From positions 1-64,000 of the forward strand of contig AYMW01000003.1 of NCBI GenBank assembly GCA_000496475.1: a stretch of DNA of 64,000 nt, in the 5' to 3' direction. How positions within the stretch are numbered: position 1 is the stretch's first letter; each line of letters starts with the position of its first letter. The position numbers and the translations under genes were made by a program. The notes beneath the pieces are model-generated. The model worked only from the letters and a program-made list of their open reading frames with translations, did not search any database and was not told where the DNA came from. Of the stretch, positions 17,608 through 28,272 are shown in pieces. The stretch is from Betaproteobacteria bacterium MOLA814. GTDB lineage: Bacteria; Pseudomonadota; Gammaproteobacteria; Burkholderiales; Burkholderiaceae_C.

Positions 17608-19029
17608 ATGGCACGTACGCTTTACGACAAAATTTGGGACGAACACGTCGTCCATTCCGAAGAAGACGGTACCGCCGTTCTATATATAGACCGGCATTTG
17701 GTACATGAGGTCACCAGCCCCCAGGCTTTTGAAGGCTTGCGCCAAGCTGGGCGCAAGCTGTGGCGCGCCTCTTCAATTGTGGCCACTGCCGACCACAACA
17801 CGCCGACCCAAGGTTGGGAGCAGGGCTACGACGGCATTACAGACCCGGTCTCAAGAGAACAAATCGTCACGCTAGACAGCAACATTGCCGCATTTGGTGC
17901 GGCGGCCTATTTTCCATTTTTAAGCAAGCAACAGGGCATTGTTCACGTGATGGGCCCAGAGCAAGGCGCAACCTTACCGGGCATGACCGTGGTGTGTGGC
18001 GACTCACACACCTCTACCCACGGGGCTTTTGGCGCGTTGGCGCACGGCATTGGTACCAGCGAGGTTGAGCATGTCATGGCCACCCAAACGCTGCTCGCTA
18101 AGAAAGCCAACAACATGCTGGTGCGCGTGGACGGTCAGTTGCCTGCGGGCTGTACGGCTAAAGATGTGGTGCTGGCCATCATTGGTCGAATTGGCACCGC
18201 TGGCGGCACGGGCTACACAATTGAGTTTGGCGGACAGACCATCCAAGAGTTGTCCATGGAAGGCCGTATGACGGTGTGCAACATGGCCATTGAAGCTGGC
18301 GCGCGCGCAGGCTTGGTAGCGGTAGATGACAAAACCATAGCCTACGTCAAGGGGCGCCCTTTTGCGCCAACCGGTGCCGAGTGGGATCAAGCAACGGTTT
18401 ACTGGCGAGGCTTGCACTCAGATGCCGATGCCAAGTTTGACCATACTGTGGTGCTGCAAGCTGCCCACATCGTGCCGCAAGTCACTTGGGGTACATCGCC
18501 TGAAATGGTCACAGGTATTGATGGCTTTGTGCCAGATCCTGACACCATCAAAGACCCCAGCCAACGCGATGCCACAGAACGCGCACTCACCTACATGGGC
18601 TTGTCGCCCGGTAAGGCCATTGCAGACATTTTTGTAGACAAGGTTTTTATTGGTTCGTGCACCAACAGCCGCATTGAAGATATGCGCGCCGCCGCCGCCG
18701 TGGTCAAAAAGCTGGGCAAACGCGTTGCCAGCAACGTCATTGTTGCCATGGTTGTGCCTGGCTCTGGCTTGGTAAAAGTTCAAGCCGAACAAGAAGGCCT
18801 GCATCATATTTTCAAGGCCGCGGGTTTTGAATGGCGCGAGCCAGGTTGCTCCATGTGCTTGGCCATGAACGCCGACCGCCTAGAGCCCGGCGAGCGCTGC
18901 GCATCCACAAGCAACCGCAACTTTGAGGGCCGCCAAGGCGCACAAGGACGCACCCATTTGGTCAGCCCCGCCATGGCCGCCGCCGCCGCCGTACATGGCC
19001 ATTTTGTTGATGTGCGCGGCCTCGCGTAA
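17608..19029 (+). CDS. leuC: 3-isopropylmalate dehydratase large subunit
   Basis: A 473-residue aconitase-family protein, normal length. It isomerises 2- to 3-isopropylmalate in leucine synthesis together with LeuD. The iron-sulfur cluster cysteines are visible in [17 protein letters not shown] and [45 protein letters not shown] is the family N-terminus. leuC-leuD-leuB are closely spaced on one strand. The nearby leader has a conspicuous inverted repeat. Confidence 0.97.
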   Translation: MARTLYDKIWDEHVVHSEEDGTAVLYIDRHLVHEVTSPQAFEGLRQAGRKLWRASSIVATADHNTPTQGWEQGYDGITDPVSREQIVTLDSNIAAFGAAAYFPFLSKQQGIVHVMGPEQGATLPGMTVVCGDSHTSTHGAFGALAHGIGTSEVEHVMATQTLLAKKANNMLVRVDGQLPAGCTAKDVVLAIIGRIGTAGGTGYTIEFGGQTIQELSMEGRMTVCNMAIEAGARAGLVAVDDKTIAYVKGRPFAPTGAEWDQATVYWRGLHSDADAKFDHTVVLQAAHIVPQVTWGTSPEMVTGIDGFVPDPDTIKDPSQRDATERALTYMGLSPGKAIADIFVDKVFIGSCTNSRIEDMRAAAAVVKKLGKRVASNVIVAMVVPGSGLVKVQAEQEGLHHIFKAAGFEWREPGCSMCLAMNADRLEPGERCASTSNRNFEGRQGAQGRTHLVSPAMAAAAAVHGHFVDVRGLA

Positions 19030-19053
19030 GCCAAGCAATACAGGAATTCAGCC

Positions 19054-19713
19054 ATGCAACAATTTACATTACACACGGGCTTGGTCGCCCCTATTGACCG
19101 AGAGAATGTGGACACCGACGCCATCATTCCCAAACAGTTTTTAAAATCCATTCGGAAAACCGGCTTTGGCCCTAATTTATTTGACGAATGGCGCTACCTA
19201 GACCCAGGCTTTCCTGGGCAAGACCCCGGCAGCCGCAGACCCAACCCTGACTTTGTACTCAACCAGTCTCGCTACGCAGGTGCTTCTGTGCTGCTGGCGC
19301 GTAAAAATTTTGGCTGCGGCTCTTCGCGTGAGCATGCGCCTTGGGCTATAGATCAATATGGCTTTAGGGCCATCATTGCGCCTAGCTTTGCAGATATCTT
19401 TTTTAACAACTGCTACAAGAATGGCTTGCTACCCATTCAATTGCCAGAAGCCACAGTTGGCACTTTGTTTGACGAAGTTGCAGCTTTCCCAGGCTACGTG
19501 CTCACCATAGACTTGCAGCGCCAAGTGGTGATCAAGCCGCAAGGCGAAGAAATTAAATTTGAGGTGCAGGCATTTCGCAAGCATTGCCTTATCAACGGTT
19601 TAGACGATATTGGCCTGACGCTTACGCACGCCGACAAAATCAAAGCCTTTGAATCAAGACGATTGCTTGAAAAGCCTTGGTTGGCCCATAGCTCGCCTAC
19701 TCCCAACGCTTAA
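19054..19713 (+). CDS. leuD: 3-isopropylmalate dehydratase small subunit
   Basis: A 219-residue swivel-domain subunit, standard for proteobacterial LeuD. Family motifs include [26 protein letters not shown] and [12 protein letters not shown]. It lies 24 bases after leuC. Many relatives have a small entericidin-like gene between leuC and leuD; none fits here. Confidence 0.97.
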   Translation: MQQFTLHTGLVAPIDRENVDTDAIIPKQFLKSIRKTGFGPNLFDEWRYLDPGFPGQDPGSRRPNPDFVLNQSRYAGASVLLARKNFGCGSSREHAPWAIDQYGFRAIIAPSFADIFFNNCYKNGLLPIQLPEATVGTLFDEVAAFPGYVLTIDLQRQVVIKPQGEEIKFEVQAFRKHCLINGLDDIGLTLTHADKIKAFESRRLLEKPWLAHSSPTPNA

Positions 19714-19749
19714 CGCGCAACAGTTTTTAGACACACAACACATACACCC

Positions 19750-20829
19750 ATGAAAATTGCAGTACTGCCAGGCGACGGCATAGGCCCAGAAATTATTGAC
19801 CAAGCTGTCAAAGTGCTACGAGCCACCGGCTTGCCCTTGGACATGTCGTTTGCCCCTGTGGGCGGCGCTGCCTACGAGCAACATGGCCACCCGCTACCGG
19901 ACAGCACATTGCAGTTGGCACAAGCCGCAGACGCTATTTTATTTGGCGCTGTAGGTGACTGGAAATACGACACGCTAGACCGCCCTCTGCGCCCGGAACA
20001 AGCCATATTGGGTTTGCGCAAGCAGTTGGGCCTATTTGCCAATTTTCGCCCCGCCATTTGCTACGAGCAGTTGGTCGACGCCTCTAGCCTCAAGCCTGAG
20101 CTGATTGCTGGCTTAGACATACTCATCATTCGCGAGTTGACCGGCGACATTTACTTTGGCCAGCCGCGTGGACGCCGAACGGCCACGGATGGCCATTTCC
20201 CAGGCGCAGAAGAAGCCTTTGACACCATGCGCTACTCACGACCAGAAATTGAGCGTATTGCGCACGTGGCCTTTAAAGCCGCACGCTTGCGCGACAAGCG
20301 CTTGACCAGTGTCGACAAATCCAATGTGTTGGAAACTTTTCAATTCTGGAAAGACGTGATGACCGAGGTCGGACAAGCCTACCCAGATGTTGTCTTAGAC
20401 CACATGTACGTGGACAACGCCGCCATGCAATTGGTAAAAGAGCCCAAAAAATTCGATGTGGTGGTGACAGGCAATATGTTTGGCGACATCTTGTCAGACG
20501 AAGCCTCTATGCTCACAGGCTCAATTGGCATGCTGCCCTCAGCATCTCTGGATGTGAACAACAAAGGCTTGTACGAGCCTAGCCATGGCAGTGCACCTGA
20601 CATTGCAGGCCAAGGTGTTGCGAACCCATTGGCCACCATTTTGAGTGCGGCCATGATGCTTCGCTACTCGTTACACCAAGCGGCTATGGCTGACAAAATC
20701 GAAAACGCCGTGAAGGCCGTGCTGACCCAAGGTATGCGCACGCCGGACATCTTCGCACTCGGCACCACCAAAGTGGGGACCACAGAGATGGGTGACGCGG
20801 TTGTGAGCGCACTGCTGGCGCAACGCTAA
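19750..20829 (+). CDS. leuB: 3-isopropylmalate dehydrogenase
   Basis: A 359-residue NAD-dependent decarboxylating dehydrogenase, the third step of leucine synthesis. Motifs seen are [10 protein letters not shown] at the N-terminus, [14 protein letters not shown] and [12 protein letters not shown] for metal and substrate binding, and [13 protein letters not shown] for NAD. Its stop overlaps by four bases the stop of the convergent CDF transporter gene. Confidence 0.97.
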   Translation: MKIAVLPGDGIGPEIIDQAVKVLRATGLPLDMSFAPVGGAAYEQHGHPLPDSTLQLAQAADAILFGAVGDWKYDTLDRPLRPEQAILGLRKQLGLFANFRPAICYEQLVDASSLKPELIAGLDILIIRELTGDIYFGQPRGRRTATDGHFPGAEEAFDTMRYSRPEIERIAHVAFKAARLRDKRLTSVDKSNVLETFQFWKDVMTEVGQAYPDVVLDHMYVDNAAMQLVKEPKKFDVVVTGNMFGDILSDEASMLTGSIGMLPSASLDVNNKGLYEPSHGSAPDIAGQGVANPLATILSAAMMLRYSLHQAAMADKIENAVKAVLTQGMRTPDIFALGTTKVGTTEMGDAVVSALLAQR

Positions 20830-21446
20830 GCAGCCAGCTCTTGACGCGCTAGTTTGAGCACTTGCCAGCCACTGGTAAGTGCCAAACTGGCCATGGCACT
20901 GGCGACCAACAAATCTGGCCACGCGCTGCCACTGCTCAACACACCACCGGCAGCCGCCAACACAGCAACGTTGCCGATGGCATCGTTGCGCGAGCACAGC
21001 CAGACGCTGCGCATATTGGCATCCCCCTCGCGAAAAGCGTACAGCATCCAAGCCACGCCCACATTGGCGACCAAGGCCACAACGGCAACACTGCCCATGA
21101 TCAAGGGCTCTGGCACCTCGCCGCGCCACGCTGACCAAACTGCATAAACCAGCACGCCAACGCCGAAGCCCATCATGCACACGCCTTTAAACAGGGCCAC
21201 GCGTGCTCGCCAGGCGATTGCAGACGCCAGCACCGCCAAGGACATGCCATAGTTCAACGCATCGCCTCCAAAATCAATGGCATCCGCCCACAACGACAAC
21301 GAGTTGGCACTCAACCCAGCGCGCAGTTCCACAACAAACATCGCCGCATTCACCACCAAAGCGATCCACAGAATAAGTCTGTAACGGGGTAGATTGGTCA
21401 TGCGTTCAGGAGATGGCGTGTCGTGCGAGCAAAGATGTGCAGCCAT
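20826..21446 (-). CDS. Cation diffusion facilitator (CDF)-type metal transporter
   Basis: A 206-residue inner-membrane protein with about six helices and no long cytoplasmic domain, a minimal CDF form. Metal-site residues are visible in [16 protein letters not shown] (helix 2) and SRNDAIGN (helix 5), both D...D patterns. CDF proteins export Zn, Cd or Co by proton antiport. The start at 21446 follows AAAGGA about 8-13 bases upstream. It is divergent from a MerR regulator and preceded by a MerR-type promoter, so metal induction is very likely. The usual cytoplasmic C-terminal dimerisation domain is missing. Confidence 0.87.
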   Translation of the reverse strand: MAAHLCSHDTPSPERMTNLPRYRLILWIALVVNAAMFVVELRAGLSANSLSLWADAIDFGGDALNYGMSLAVLASAIAWRARVALFKGVCMMGFGVGVLVYAVWSAWRGEVPEPLIMGSVAVVALVANVGVAWMLYAFREGDANMRSVWLCSRNDAIGNVAVLAAAGGVLSSGSAWPDLLVASAMASLALTSGWQVLKLARQELAA

Positions 21447-21498
21447 GGGCTTGTCCTTTCAATGGGTCAGCAGGCATGGATTCATACCTGGTGCTACC

Positions 21499-21529
21499 AT
21501 TTAAAACCCTGTAGTCACTACGGAGTCAA
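21499..21529 (-). promoter_or_regulatory. MerR-type promoter/operator of the CDF gene
   Basis: On the minus strand, -35 TTGACT (21524-21529) and -10 TTAAAT (21499-21504) are separated by 19 bases. The spacer holds the dyad CCGTAGTGACTACAGG. Overlong 19-20 bp spacers with such dyads are the hallmark of promoters activated by MerR-family metal sensors of the CadR/PbrR type. The divergent merR start is 10 bases away, so the same site probably represses the regulator. Confidence 0.85.
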
Positions 21530-21538
21530 GCGCTTCAT

Positions 21539-22000
21539 ATGAAAATTAAAGAACTGGCAATTGCGGCCTACACAGACACGGAGACCATACGGTTTTACGA
21601 AAAAAAAGGCTTGATGCCGCACCCCCCACGACTGGCTAACGGCTACCGCGACTACCAAGCAGTGCATCAAGAGCGCTTGCTGTTCATTCGCCATTGCCGC
21701 AGTTTGGACATGCCGCTGGCAGATATTCACAGCTTGCTAGACATGACGCAAGCCAATGCATACACCCACTTACACGCCGAGTCATTGGTCAGCAATCACA
21801 TCGACCGTGTACAGCTCAAAATAACCAGCTTGCAAAGACTGCTTGGCCAGCTTCAAAGCCTGCGCGCAAGTTGCCGTAACGCTTCACCTGACCAAGCATG
21901 CGGGGTGTTGCAAGTGCTGGTAGAGGCCGCTCATGGGGAGGCATGCGCATGCCACTCGCCGCTGGCCACTGGTGGCCCCTCCTTGACATGTAAGCCATAA
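21539..22000 (+). CDS. MerR-family metal-responsive regulator (CadR/PbrR-like)
   Basis: A 153-residue MerR protein. The winged helix-turn-helix is MKIKELAIAAYTDTETIRFYEKKGL, followed by NGYRDY and a long dimerisation helix. Cys112 and Cys121 match the C-terminal metal ligands of CadR/PbrR, and a CACH tail (136-139) is present. The third usual ligand, at position 77, is histidine here. The protein should bend the 19-bp-spacer promoter of the divergent CDF gene when metal binds. Which metal is uncertain; the ligand change could shift preference from Cd/Pb toward Zn or Co. Confidence 0.88.
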   Translation: MKIKELAIAAYTDTETIRFYEKKGLMPHPPRLANGYRDYQAVHQERLLFIRHCRSLDMPLADIHSLLDMTQANAYTHLHAESLVSNHIDRVQLKITSLQRLLGQLQSLRASCRNASPDQACGVLQVLVEAAHGEACACHSPLATGGPSLTCKP

Positions 22001-22353
22001 CGTCGCGCAGGCCGCTAGAGGCATAACAAACCAATCCGTTGCTCAAACTGTCTGAAGCGCAGGTTGTCGCCAGACTTGGACCATCAGTCACCTTGTTTTA
22101 TCCTGTATAGACGTAGCGCAAATGCACTACAATTTGTTGCTAAATTGTGCAGTTCACGCTGCAGCTCTGTCGCCAAGCGTTTGCCACGTGCTGGGCAGTG
22201 CAAGACAACCAACACCATTGCGACGATAAAAGGCTAACAGCCCCCGCTCGTTGTGCCCAACCCGCCAAACTGGCCGGGCTCTGCAGTATTAACAGTCGGT
22301 GCTGGATGGGCACAGGTTTTTTATAAATGTCATTGTTAAAGAGGCGAACAGTC
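22001..22353. other. Intergenic leader region upstream of asd
   Basis: About 350 bp with no supportable gene between merR and asd. It should hold the asd promoter, though no clear -35/-10 pair was found. Its 3' end carries a terminator-like structure at 22252-22322, annotated separately. Confidence 0.5.
22252..22322 (+). promoter_or_regulatory. Terminator-like hairpin in the asd leader (possible attenuator)
   Basis: TGTGCCCA (22252-22259) pairs with TGGGCACA (22307-22314). GG and six T residues (22317-22322) follow, the layout of an intrinsic terminator. The 47-base loop contains a further CCCG/CGGG pair. The T-tract ends 31 bases before the asd ATG, leaving almost no room for a promoter after it, so conditional termination is a reasonable guess. 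Confidence 0.45.
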
Positions 22354-23484
22354 ATGAGTCAGTTGGTAGGTTTGATAGGTTGGCGCGGTATGGTGGGCTC
22401 GGTGCTCATAGACCGCATGATGGCTGAAGGCGATTTTGAGCTGATAGAACCATTGTTTTTTTCCACCTCCAACGCCGGTGGAACTGCGCCGCCCCAAGCT
22501 AAAAACGAAACCAAGCTACAAGACGCTTATGAGATTGCTGCCCTCAAGCGTTGCGAGATCATCATCACAGCCCAAGGCGGTGACTACACCGCCGAGGTAT
22601 TTCCAAAGTTACGTGCTGCTGGCTGGACTGGCCATTGGATTGACGCAGCGTCCACATTGCGCATGAAAGACGACGCCGTCATCGTCTTAGACCCAGTCAA
22701 CATGCCCGTCATCAAAAACGCGCTTGGCAATGGCAACACCAACTGGGTAGGCGGCAACTGCACGGTCAGCTGCATGCTGATGGGCGTTGGCGCTTTGTAC
22801 AAGGCCGGCTTGGTGGAGTGGATGAGCACACAAACCTACCAAGCAGCCTCTGGCGGCGGTGCACAACACATGCGCGAGCTGTTGACGCAGTACGGCACAC
22901 TGCATGCTGAGGTCAAAGCCTTGTTAGACAACCCCACAAGCGCGATATTAGAAATCGACCGCATGATTGTGGCCAAACAACGCGCTTTAACCAGCGACGA
23001 AACAGCGAACTTTACCGTGCCGCTAGGCGGCTCATTGATACCCTGGATTGACAAAGACTTGGGCAATGGCATGTCGAAAGAGGAGTGGAAAGGCATGGCA
23101 GAGACCAACAAAATTTTGGGCTTGGGTGAAGGCTTTACCGCACCCGCCATTCCGGTTGATGGTTACTGTGTGCGCGTAGGTGCAATGCGCTCCCACAGCC
23201 AAGCACTGACCTTTAAGCTGAACAAAGATGTACCAGTGGCTGACCTAGAGGCCTTGATAGCCGCTGACAACGACTGGGTAAAACTAGTGCCCAACAACCG
23301 CGAGGACACCATGCGTGATCTCACGCCTGTGGCTGTGACCGGCACCATGACCATTCCGGTAGGTCGCGTTCGCAAGCTGGCTATGGGGCCTGAATACGTC
23401 GGCGCATTCACTGTTGGCGACCAGTTGCTGTGGGGTGCTGCTGAACCGCTGCGCCGTATGTTACGGATATTGCTAGACAACTGA
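22354..23484 (+). CDS. asd: Aspartate-semialdehyde dehydrogenase
   Basis: A 376-residue enzyme that reduces aspartyl phosphate to the semialdehyde, the branch point to lysine, diaminopimelate, threonine and methionine. The catalytic cysteine is Cys136 in [10 protein letters not shown]. The N-terminal [14 protein letters not shown] binds NADP. The start at 22354 has AAGAGG about 11 bases upstream; the ATG at 22327 adds nine residues and is less likely. The length matches the gram-negative Asd class. Confidence 0.96.
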   Translation: MSQLVGLIGWRGMVGSVLIDRMMAEGDFELIEPLFFSTSNAGGTAPPQAKNETKLQDAYEIAALKRCEIIITAQGGDYTAEVFPKLRAAGWTGHWIDAASTLRMKDDAVIVLDPVNMPVIKNALGNGNTNWVGGNCTVSCMLMGVGALYKAGLVEWMSTQTYQAASGGGAQHMRELLTQYGTLHAEVKALLDNPTSAILEIDRMIVAKQRALTSDETANFTVPLGGSLIPWIDKDLGNGMSKEEWKGMAETNKILGLGEGFTAPAIPVDGYCVRVGAMRSHSQALTFKLNKDVPVADLEALIAADNDWVKLVPNNREDTMRDLTPVAVTGTMTIPVGRVRKLAMGPEYVGAFTVGDQLLWGAAEPLRRMLRILLDN

Positions 23485-23502
23485 GGCAGTCACTATGGCG
23501 CG

Positions 23503-23534
23503 AGGCTTCAGAAGATCAACAGCTTCTAAAGCCT
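23503..23534 (+). other. Imperfect hairpin between asd and fimV
   Basis: AGGCTTCAGAAG (23503-23514) pairs with CTTCTAAAGCCT (23523-23534) with one mismatch and an 8-base loop. No T-tract follows, so it may be an mRNA-stabilising 3' hairpin rather than an intrinsic terminator. Confidence 0.4.
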
Positions 23535-23630
23535 GTAGCAGCAGCACTCGCGAACTTGGCTTGACTTTCTACATGGTGCTACAGTTTGTATAAGCCGGTT
23601 TTATTGATTCACTCGCACATGGAACACCCG

Positions 23631-25412
23631 ATGTCAGCCAATCAACACACATCTCTCTCGCGCTCAAGAATCTCCCTGAAGCTGCGAATCCTGGGTGCGG
23701 CCACAGTATGGCTAATCAGCAGCATGAGTTGGGCCGTTGACCTAGGTGGCGCAACGGTTCAGTCTAGCCAAGGCGAGCCCTTGCGGGCACGCATTGAAGT
23801 GACTGGCGTGACCGCGGCTGAGCTCGCCAACATTGACATTAAGCCAGCACCACCTGCCAGCTATGCGCAAGCTGGCTTGCAATACCGGGCCAGTTTGGCC
23901 GTGATGACTGTGGACATCCGCAGGCGGGCAGACGGTAGCACCTACGTTGATATCAGCACGCGAGACGCGATTGAGCAAGCCAACACAGATTTGCTGTTGA
24001 CTGTGCGCTGGTCCAGCGGCGTGTTGCAGCGAGAATTCGCTTTGCAACTGTTACCCGCAGCAAACAGTTCCGAGTCGCCTGCTTTGGCAGATGTAACACC
24101 TGCAAACGAGCGTGTGCAAAACGGCGATACCGCCAGCGAAATAGTTGATAGATCTTTCAAGACTTTTGGTGAAGGTGTCAGTGCCAATCAAGCACTCATT
24201 GCTTTGCAGAGAAACAACACGGCAGCTTTCATACAAGACAACCTAAACCTCATCAGAGCGGGCGCCACGGTCACCTTGCCCAGCGCAGCCCAAGTGCGGG
24301 CAGTCGACGCCGGTGAGGCCGACAGACTGGTACAAGCGCAATTGGCGCAATTTCAAGCTTACAAACAACGTTTAGCTGGCAACGCAGCGCCGGCCACTGT
24401 CATACAAGACCCAAAAACCGGTAGTGTGCAGCAAGAACAAACCGCAAAACCGGCCGCTGGCGACCGTTTGGAACTCAAGGCTACACAAGACTCAGCCAAA
24501 GAACTGGAGGCCATAGCTCAGGCCCAAGCTGCACAAGAAGCCACACAACGTGAGGCTGCTGCACAGCAGCGAATCAACGAGTTGCAAGCGCTTAAAGACG
24601 AGTTAACCCCCACCACTGATTCAACATCAGCCGCGCAGGAGGCGGCAACTGCAGCTTCTAACAGCGCAGCCATCACAATGGGCACATCCCTCAAAGAAGT
24701 GCCTACTGCCAAGGCGGCTGTAGACCCAACAGCAGTATCAACAACCGCCCAAACAAATGACAGTGCGTCGGACAGCCAATCCACGCAATTGCAAAGCATG
24801 GCTGCGCACATTCGCAACCACGCGTTTTGGCAACATCCACAAGTCCAGCACCCACTGTTTTGGCCTATTGCTGCGGCCCTGTTGGCGCTGCTGTTGTGGC
24901 TGTTTATACCCAAGCGTAAACGTGCTGAAGTGGCAGGACCTGACAGCGCTGATGGCTATGAGACTGGTCCTGTAGCTGACAACTTTGGCCCAACGGCCAA
25001 CCCTATTCAAGACGCGACACCCGTCGCAACCAGCTCTGAAGCAGATTCAGATCACAACCATGACGGTGGTGAAGACAGCTTAAGCAAGGCCTATGGCTTG
25101 TGGCGCGCTGGATTTCAAGACTTGGCTGTTCACACACTGAACCAAGCCTTGGCATATGACACCGATCGTCCCGATTACTACATGGCACTGCTTGATTTCC
25201 ACAAACAGCGCGGGGCACAACTGGCCTTTGAAGCAACTGCGCGGGAATTAAAACCCTTGGTCGACTCAGGCTCAGCTGAATGGGCACAATGTTGTGACTG
25301 GGGCCGAATTATCGATCCTGACAACGAGCTCTACAACGAGCAAGCTGCATCACCCATTACCAGCATGACGGACTTGCGTGCGTCTGACCTAGACCTCAAA
25401 GACAACCGTTGA
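23631..25412 (+). CDS. fimV: FimV/HubP-like inner-membrane protein
   Basis: About 593 residues. The signal segment ends near SMSWAVDLGGATVQSSQGEPLRARIEV, the typical start of mature FimV. A LysM-like segment (SVNQALIALQRNN-type wording, then NLIRAGATVTLPS) follows, then an Ala/Gln-rich coiled coil. One transmembrane helix (FWPIAAALLALLLWLFIP) leads to KRKRAEV, and an acidic cytoplasmic tail ends in a TPR-like block (SKAYGLWRAGFQDLAVHTLNQAL). FimV/HubP proteins bind peptidoglycan and organise the cell pole for type IV pili. This one is short compared with about 900 residues in Pseudomonas. Start Met 23631 or 23619. Confidence 0.88.
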   Translation: MSANQHTSLSRSRISLKLRILGAATVWLISSMSWAVDLGGATVQSSQGEPLRARIEVTGVTAAELANIDIKPAPPASYAQAGLQYRASLAVMTVDIRRRADGSTYVDISTRDAIEQANTDLLLTVRWSSGVLQREFALQLLPAANSSESPALADVTPANERVQNGDTASEIVDRSFKTFGEGVSANQALIALQRNNTAAFIQDNLNLIRAGATVTLPSAAQVRAVDAGEADRLVQAQLAQFQAYKQRLAGNAAPATVIQDPKTGSVQQEQTAKPAAGDRLELKATQDSAKELEAIAQAQAAQEATQREAAAQQRINELQALKDELTPTTDSTSAAQEAATAASNSAAITMGTSLKEVPTAKAAVDPTAVSTTAQTNDSASDSQSTQLQSMAAHIRNHAFWQHPQVQHPLFWPIAAALLALLLWLFIPKRKRAEVAGPDSADGYETGPVADNFGPTANPIQDATPVATSSEADSDHNHDGGEDSLSKAYGLWRAGFQDLAVHTLNQALAYDTDRPDYYMALLDFHKQRGAQLAFEATARELKPLVDSGSAEWAQCCDWGRIIDPDNELYNEQAASPITSMTDLRASDLDLKDNR

Positions 25413-26242
25413 ACCCAACAAGCGCTTTCGCAGATACAGAGCCCACAGGGTCACAACGCATTGCCCTCGGTGTGGCCTACCAAGGCTCGGCGTATTTTGG
25501 TTGGCAAAGTCAGGCCGACGGTAATACGGTTCAAGACAAGTTACAGCTTGCCCTAGGGCAATTTACCGCTGGCGAGTCCATAGGCACTGTATGTGCTGGG
25601 CGCACAGACTCTGGTGTGCATGGTCTGATGCAAGTGGTGCACTTTGACAGCCACACGTACAGAGACGAGGCATCGTGGGTGCGAGGCACCAACCGCTACT
25701 TACCCAAAGACATCGCTGTGCAGTGGGCACGCGTGGTGCCCAAAACATTCCACGCGCGTGGCAGCGCTTTGACCAGGCGCTACGCCTATATCGTGATGGC
25801 TGATGGTGTGCGGCCTTGCTTAGATGTGGACCGCGTGGGATGGATTCACCACCCCTTACAAACTGCGCACATGGCCACAGCGGCCCAATACCTGCTGGGC
25901 GAGCACGACTTTTCTTCTTTTAGAGCCGCACAATGCCAGTCACCCTCTCCCGTCAAAACCTTGCTCCGTGCCGACCTCACGCACATGGGCGCATACATTC
26001 GCCTTGACGTAGAAGGCAATGCATTTTTGCACCATATGATTCGCAACATCATGGGCTGTTTGATTGACATTGGTTTGGGGAGACGCTCGCCGGAATGGAT
26101 TCAAGAGGTGCTGGCAGCGCGCAACCGCAACGCAGCCTCACCCACCTTCAGCCCCAGCGGACTGTATTTTCTAGGCCCCACATACGACGCGCATTGGGGG
26201 CTACCCGAGCGCACACCAGCATTTGACAGCCTACCTCTATGA
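25409..26242 (+). CDS. truA: tRNA pseudouridine(38-40) synthase
   Basis: A 277-residue TruA. The catalytic aspartate is Asp67 in CAGRTDSGVHG. GVAYQGSAYFGWQ is the family start and FLHHMIRNIMG the conserved C-terminal motif. The start is TTG at 25409, overlapping the fimV stop; no ATG lies nearby, so translational coupling with fimV is likely. The stop overlaps the trpF start (ATGA). Confidence 0.95.
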   Translation: MNPTSAFADTEPTGSQRIALGVAYQGSAYFGWQSQADGNTVQDKLQLALGQFTAGESIGTVCAGRTDSGVHGLMQVVHFDSHTYRDEASWVRGTNRYLPKDIAVQWARVVPKTFHARGSALTRRYAYIVMADGVRPCLDVDRVGWIHHPLQTAHMATAAQYLLGEHDFSSFRAAQCQSPSPVKTLLRADLTHMGAYIRLDVEGNAFLHHMIRNIMGCLIDIGLGRRSPEWIQEVLAARNRNAASPTFSPSGLYFLGPTYDAHWGLPERTPAFDSLPL

Positions 26243-26892
26243 GCTCTACCCGTATTAAGTTGTGCGGCTTCACGCGTGAAATCGATGTTGAAAACGCCAT
26301 TGAAGCCGGCGCCGACTTCATTGGCTTTGTGTGCTACGCCAAAAGCCCGCGCTTTGTCACCCCTGAGCGTATTGGGCAACTGGCGGCCATACTGCCGTCG
26401 CACATCACACCCGTGCTGTTGTTTGTAAACGCACCTGCCTCTGAGGTAACAGCGGCCTTGGCGCAGGCGCCTGGTGCCGTGCTGCAATTTCACGGGGAAG
26501 AAAGCCTGTCCGATTGCGAACGGTTTGGCCAGCCTTTTTGGAAAGTAGCACGTGTTCCTGTGGGTAATGGCGCAGCCGGCTTTGATCTTTTACAATTCAA
26601 CCAACAGTACCGCCCGGCACAAGCCATTTTGTTAGACGCAAAAATTGATGCTTATGGGGGCGGCGGACATTCTTTTGACTGGACAGCTTTCCCGTGGTCA
26701 CACCCCGAACTAAACGCAAACCATCGCCTCGTTTTATCTGGTGGACTCAATCCTGCAAATGTGACCGATGGCATTCGCCTCGCTAGGCCTTGGGCCGTTG
26801 ATGTCAGCTCTGGCATAGAGCAATCAAAAGGCATCAAAGACCGCACGCTGATGCTTGATTTTTACCAAGCCGTTCGCAGCGCTCACACTTAG
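26239..26892 (+). CDS. trpF: Phosphoribosylanthranilate isomerase
   Basis: A 217-residue TIM-barrel enzyme of tryptophan synthesis. The catalytic cysteine lies in KLCGFTREID and the general acid aspartate in LLDAKID. FHGEES and SGGLNPANV bind the phosphate. It is translationally coupled to truA by ATGA. In this group trpF sits in the truA-trpF-trpB-trpA-accD cluster. Confidence 0.95.
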   Translation: MSSTRIKLCGFTREIDVENAIEAGADFIGFVCYAKSPRFVTPERIGQLAAILPSHITPVLLFVNAPASEVTAALAQAPGAVLQFHGEESLSDCERFGQPFWKVARVPVGNGAAGFDLLQFNQQYRPAQAILLDAKIDAYGGGGHSFDWTAFPWSHPELNANHRLVLSGGLNPANVTDGIRLARPWAVDVSSGIEQSKGIKDRTLMLDFYQAVRSAHT

Positions 26893-26994
26893 CCATATGG
26901 CCAGTTGCGCCAACCAGCAGCCGTTGCTTTACAGTGGCTCTGTTGAGACGCTGCAAGCACACAGTCAATACGTTTTTCCGATAGAGGCAATCCC

Positions 26995-28272
26995 ATGGAC
27001 AACTACCAACAACCCGATGCGCGCGGCCATTTTGGCCCATATGGCGGCAGCTTTGTGAGTGAAACCCTCACACACGCCATTGCCGAATTGAAAGACAATT
27101 ACGCACGCTACCAGCACGACCCAGAGTTTTTGCGTGAGTTCAATTACGAACTGGCCCACTTCGTAGGTCGCCCTAGCCCCATCTACCACGCTGCACGCAC
27201 CAGCAGTGAGCTTGGTGGCGCACAAATTTACCTGAAGCGCGAGGACTTGAACCACACCGGTGCGCACAAAATCAACAACGTGATTGGCCAAGCCATGCTG
27301 GCCAAGCGCATGGGCAAACCCCGTATCATTGCCGAAACCGGTGCCGGCCAACACGGCGTGGCCACAGCTACCATTTGCGCCCGCTACGGGCTTGAATGCG
27401 TTGTATACATGGGCAGCGAGGACGTCAAGCGCCAAAGCCCCAATGTGTACCGCATGAAGCTGCTTGGCGCGACAGTCGTACCTGTCGATTCTGGCAGCCG
27501 AACCCTAAAAGACGCGTTGAATGAAGCCATGCGTGACTGGGTCACCAACGTTGAAAACACCTTCTACATCATTGGCACTGTGGCGGGCCCACACCCCTAC
27601 CCCATGATGGTGCGCGATTTTCAAAGCGTCATAGGCAACGAATGCCTAGAGCAAATGCCAGTCATGACCGGCAGACAACCCGATGCAGTCGTCGCCTGCG
27701 TGGGCGGGGGCAGCAATGCCATGGGCATTTTTCACCCGTACATCGCGCACGTCAACACGCGCCTCATTGGCGTGGAAGCTGCAGGCGAAGGCTTGGACAC
27801 AGGCCGACACAGCGCCTCTATCAGCAGAGGTACACCGGGCGTGTTACACGGCAACCGCACCTACTTGCTGCAAGACAGCATGGGGCAAATTACCGAAACA
27901 CACTCCGTCAGTGCAGGCCTTGACTACCCGGGCGTTGGCCCAGAGCACGCTTACCTTGCAGACATCAAACGGGCAGAATACGTGGGCATTACCGACACAG
28001 AGGCATTGGATGCTTTCCATCACCTGTGCCGTGTCGAGGGCATTATTCCAGCGTTGGAATCCAGCCATGCGTTGGCTTACGCCATGAAAATGGCCAAAAC
28101 CATGTCACCAGACCAAACGATTTTGGTCAACCTATCAGGCCGCGGCGACAAGGACATTGGCACCGTGGCCGACCTCAGCAATGCCGATTTCTTTTGCCGC
28201 CCAAGTTGCTCAGGCCAAAGCGTCAAAGGCGGGATTCAGGCAGGCGAACAGGTTGTGGAGTTCAAGTCATGA
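26995..28272 (+). CDS. trpB: Tryptophan synthase beta subunit
   Basis: A 425-residue PLP enzyme joining indole and serine. The PLP lysine is Lys92 in [19 protein letters not shown] binds the cofactor phosphate, and the [10 protein letters not shown] loop is the serine site. Full length for TrpB1. It overlaps trpA by ATGA. Confidence 0.97.
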   Translation: MDNYQQPDARGHFGPYGGSFVSETLTHAIAELKDNYARYQHDPEFLREFNYELAHFVGRPSPIYHAARTSSELGGAQIYLKREDLNHTGAHKINNVIGQAMLAKRMGKPRIIAETGAGQHGVATATICARYGLECVVYMGSEDVKRQSPNVYRMKLLGATVVPVDSGSRTLKDALNEAMRDWVTNVENTFYIIGTVAGPHPYPMMVRDFQSVIGNECLEQMPVMTGRQPDAVVACVGGGSNAMGIFHPYIAHVNTRLIGVEAAGEGLDTGRHSASISRGTPGVLHGNRTYLLQDSMGQITETHSVSAGLDYPGVGPEHAYLADIKRAEYVGITDTEALDAFHHLCRVEGIIPALESSHALAYAMKMAKTMSPDQTILVNLSGRGDKDIGTVADLSNADFFCRPSCSGQSVKGGIQAGEQVVEFKS

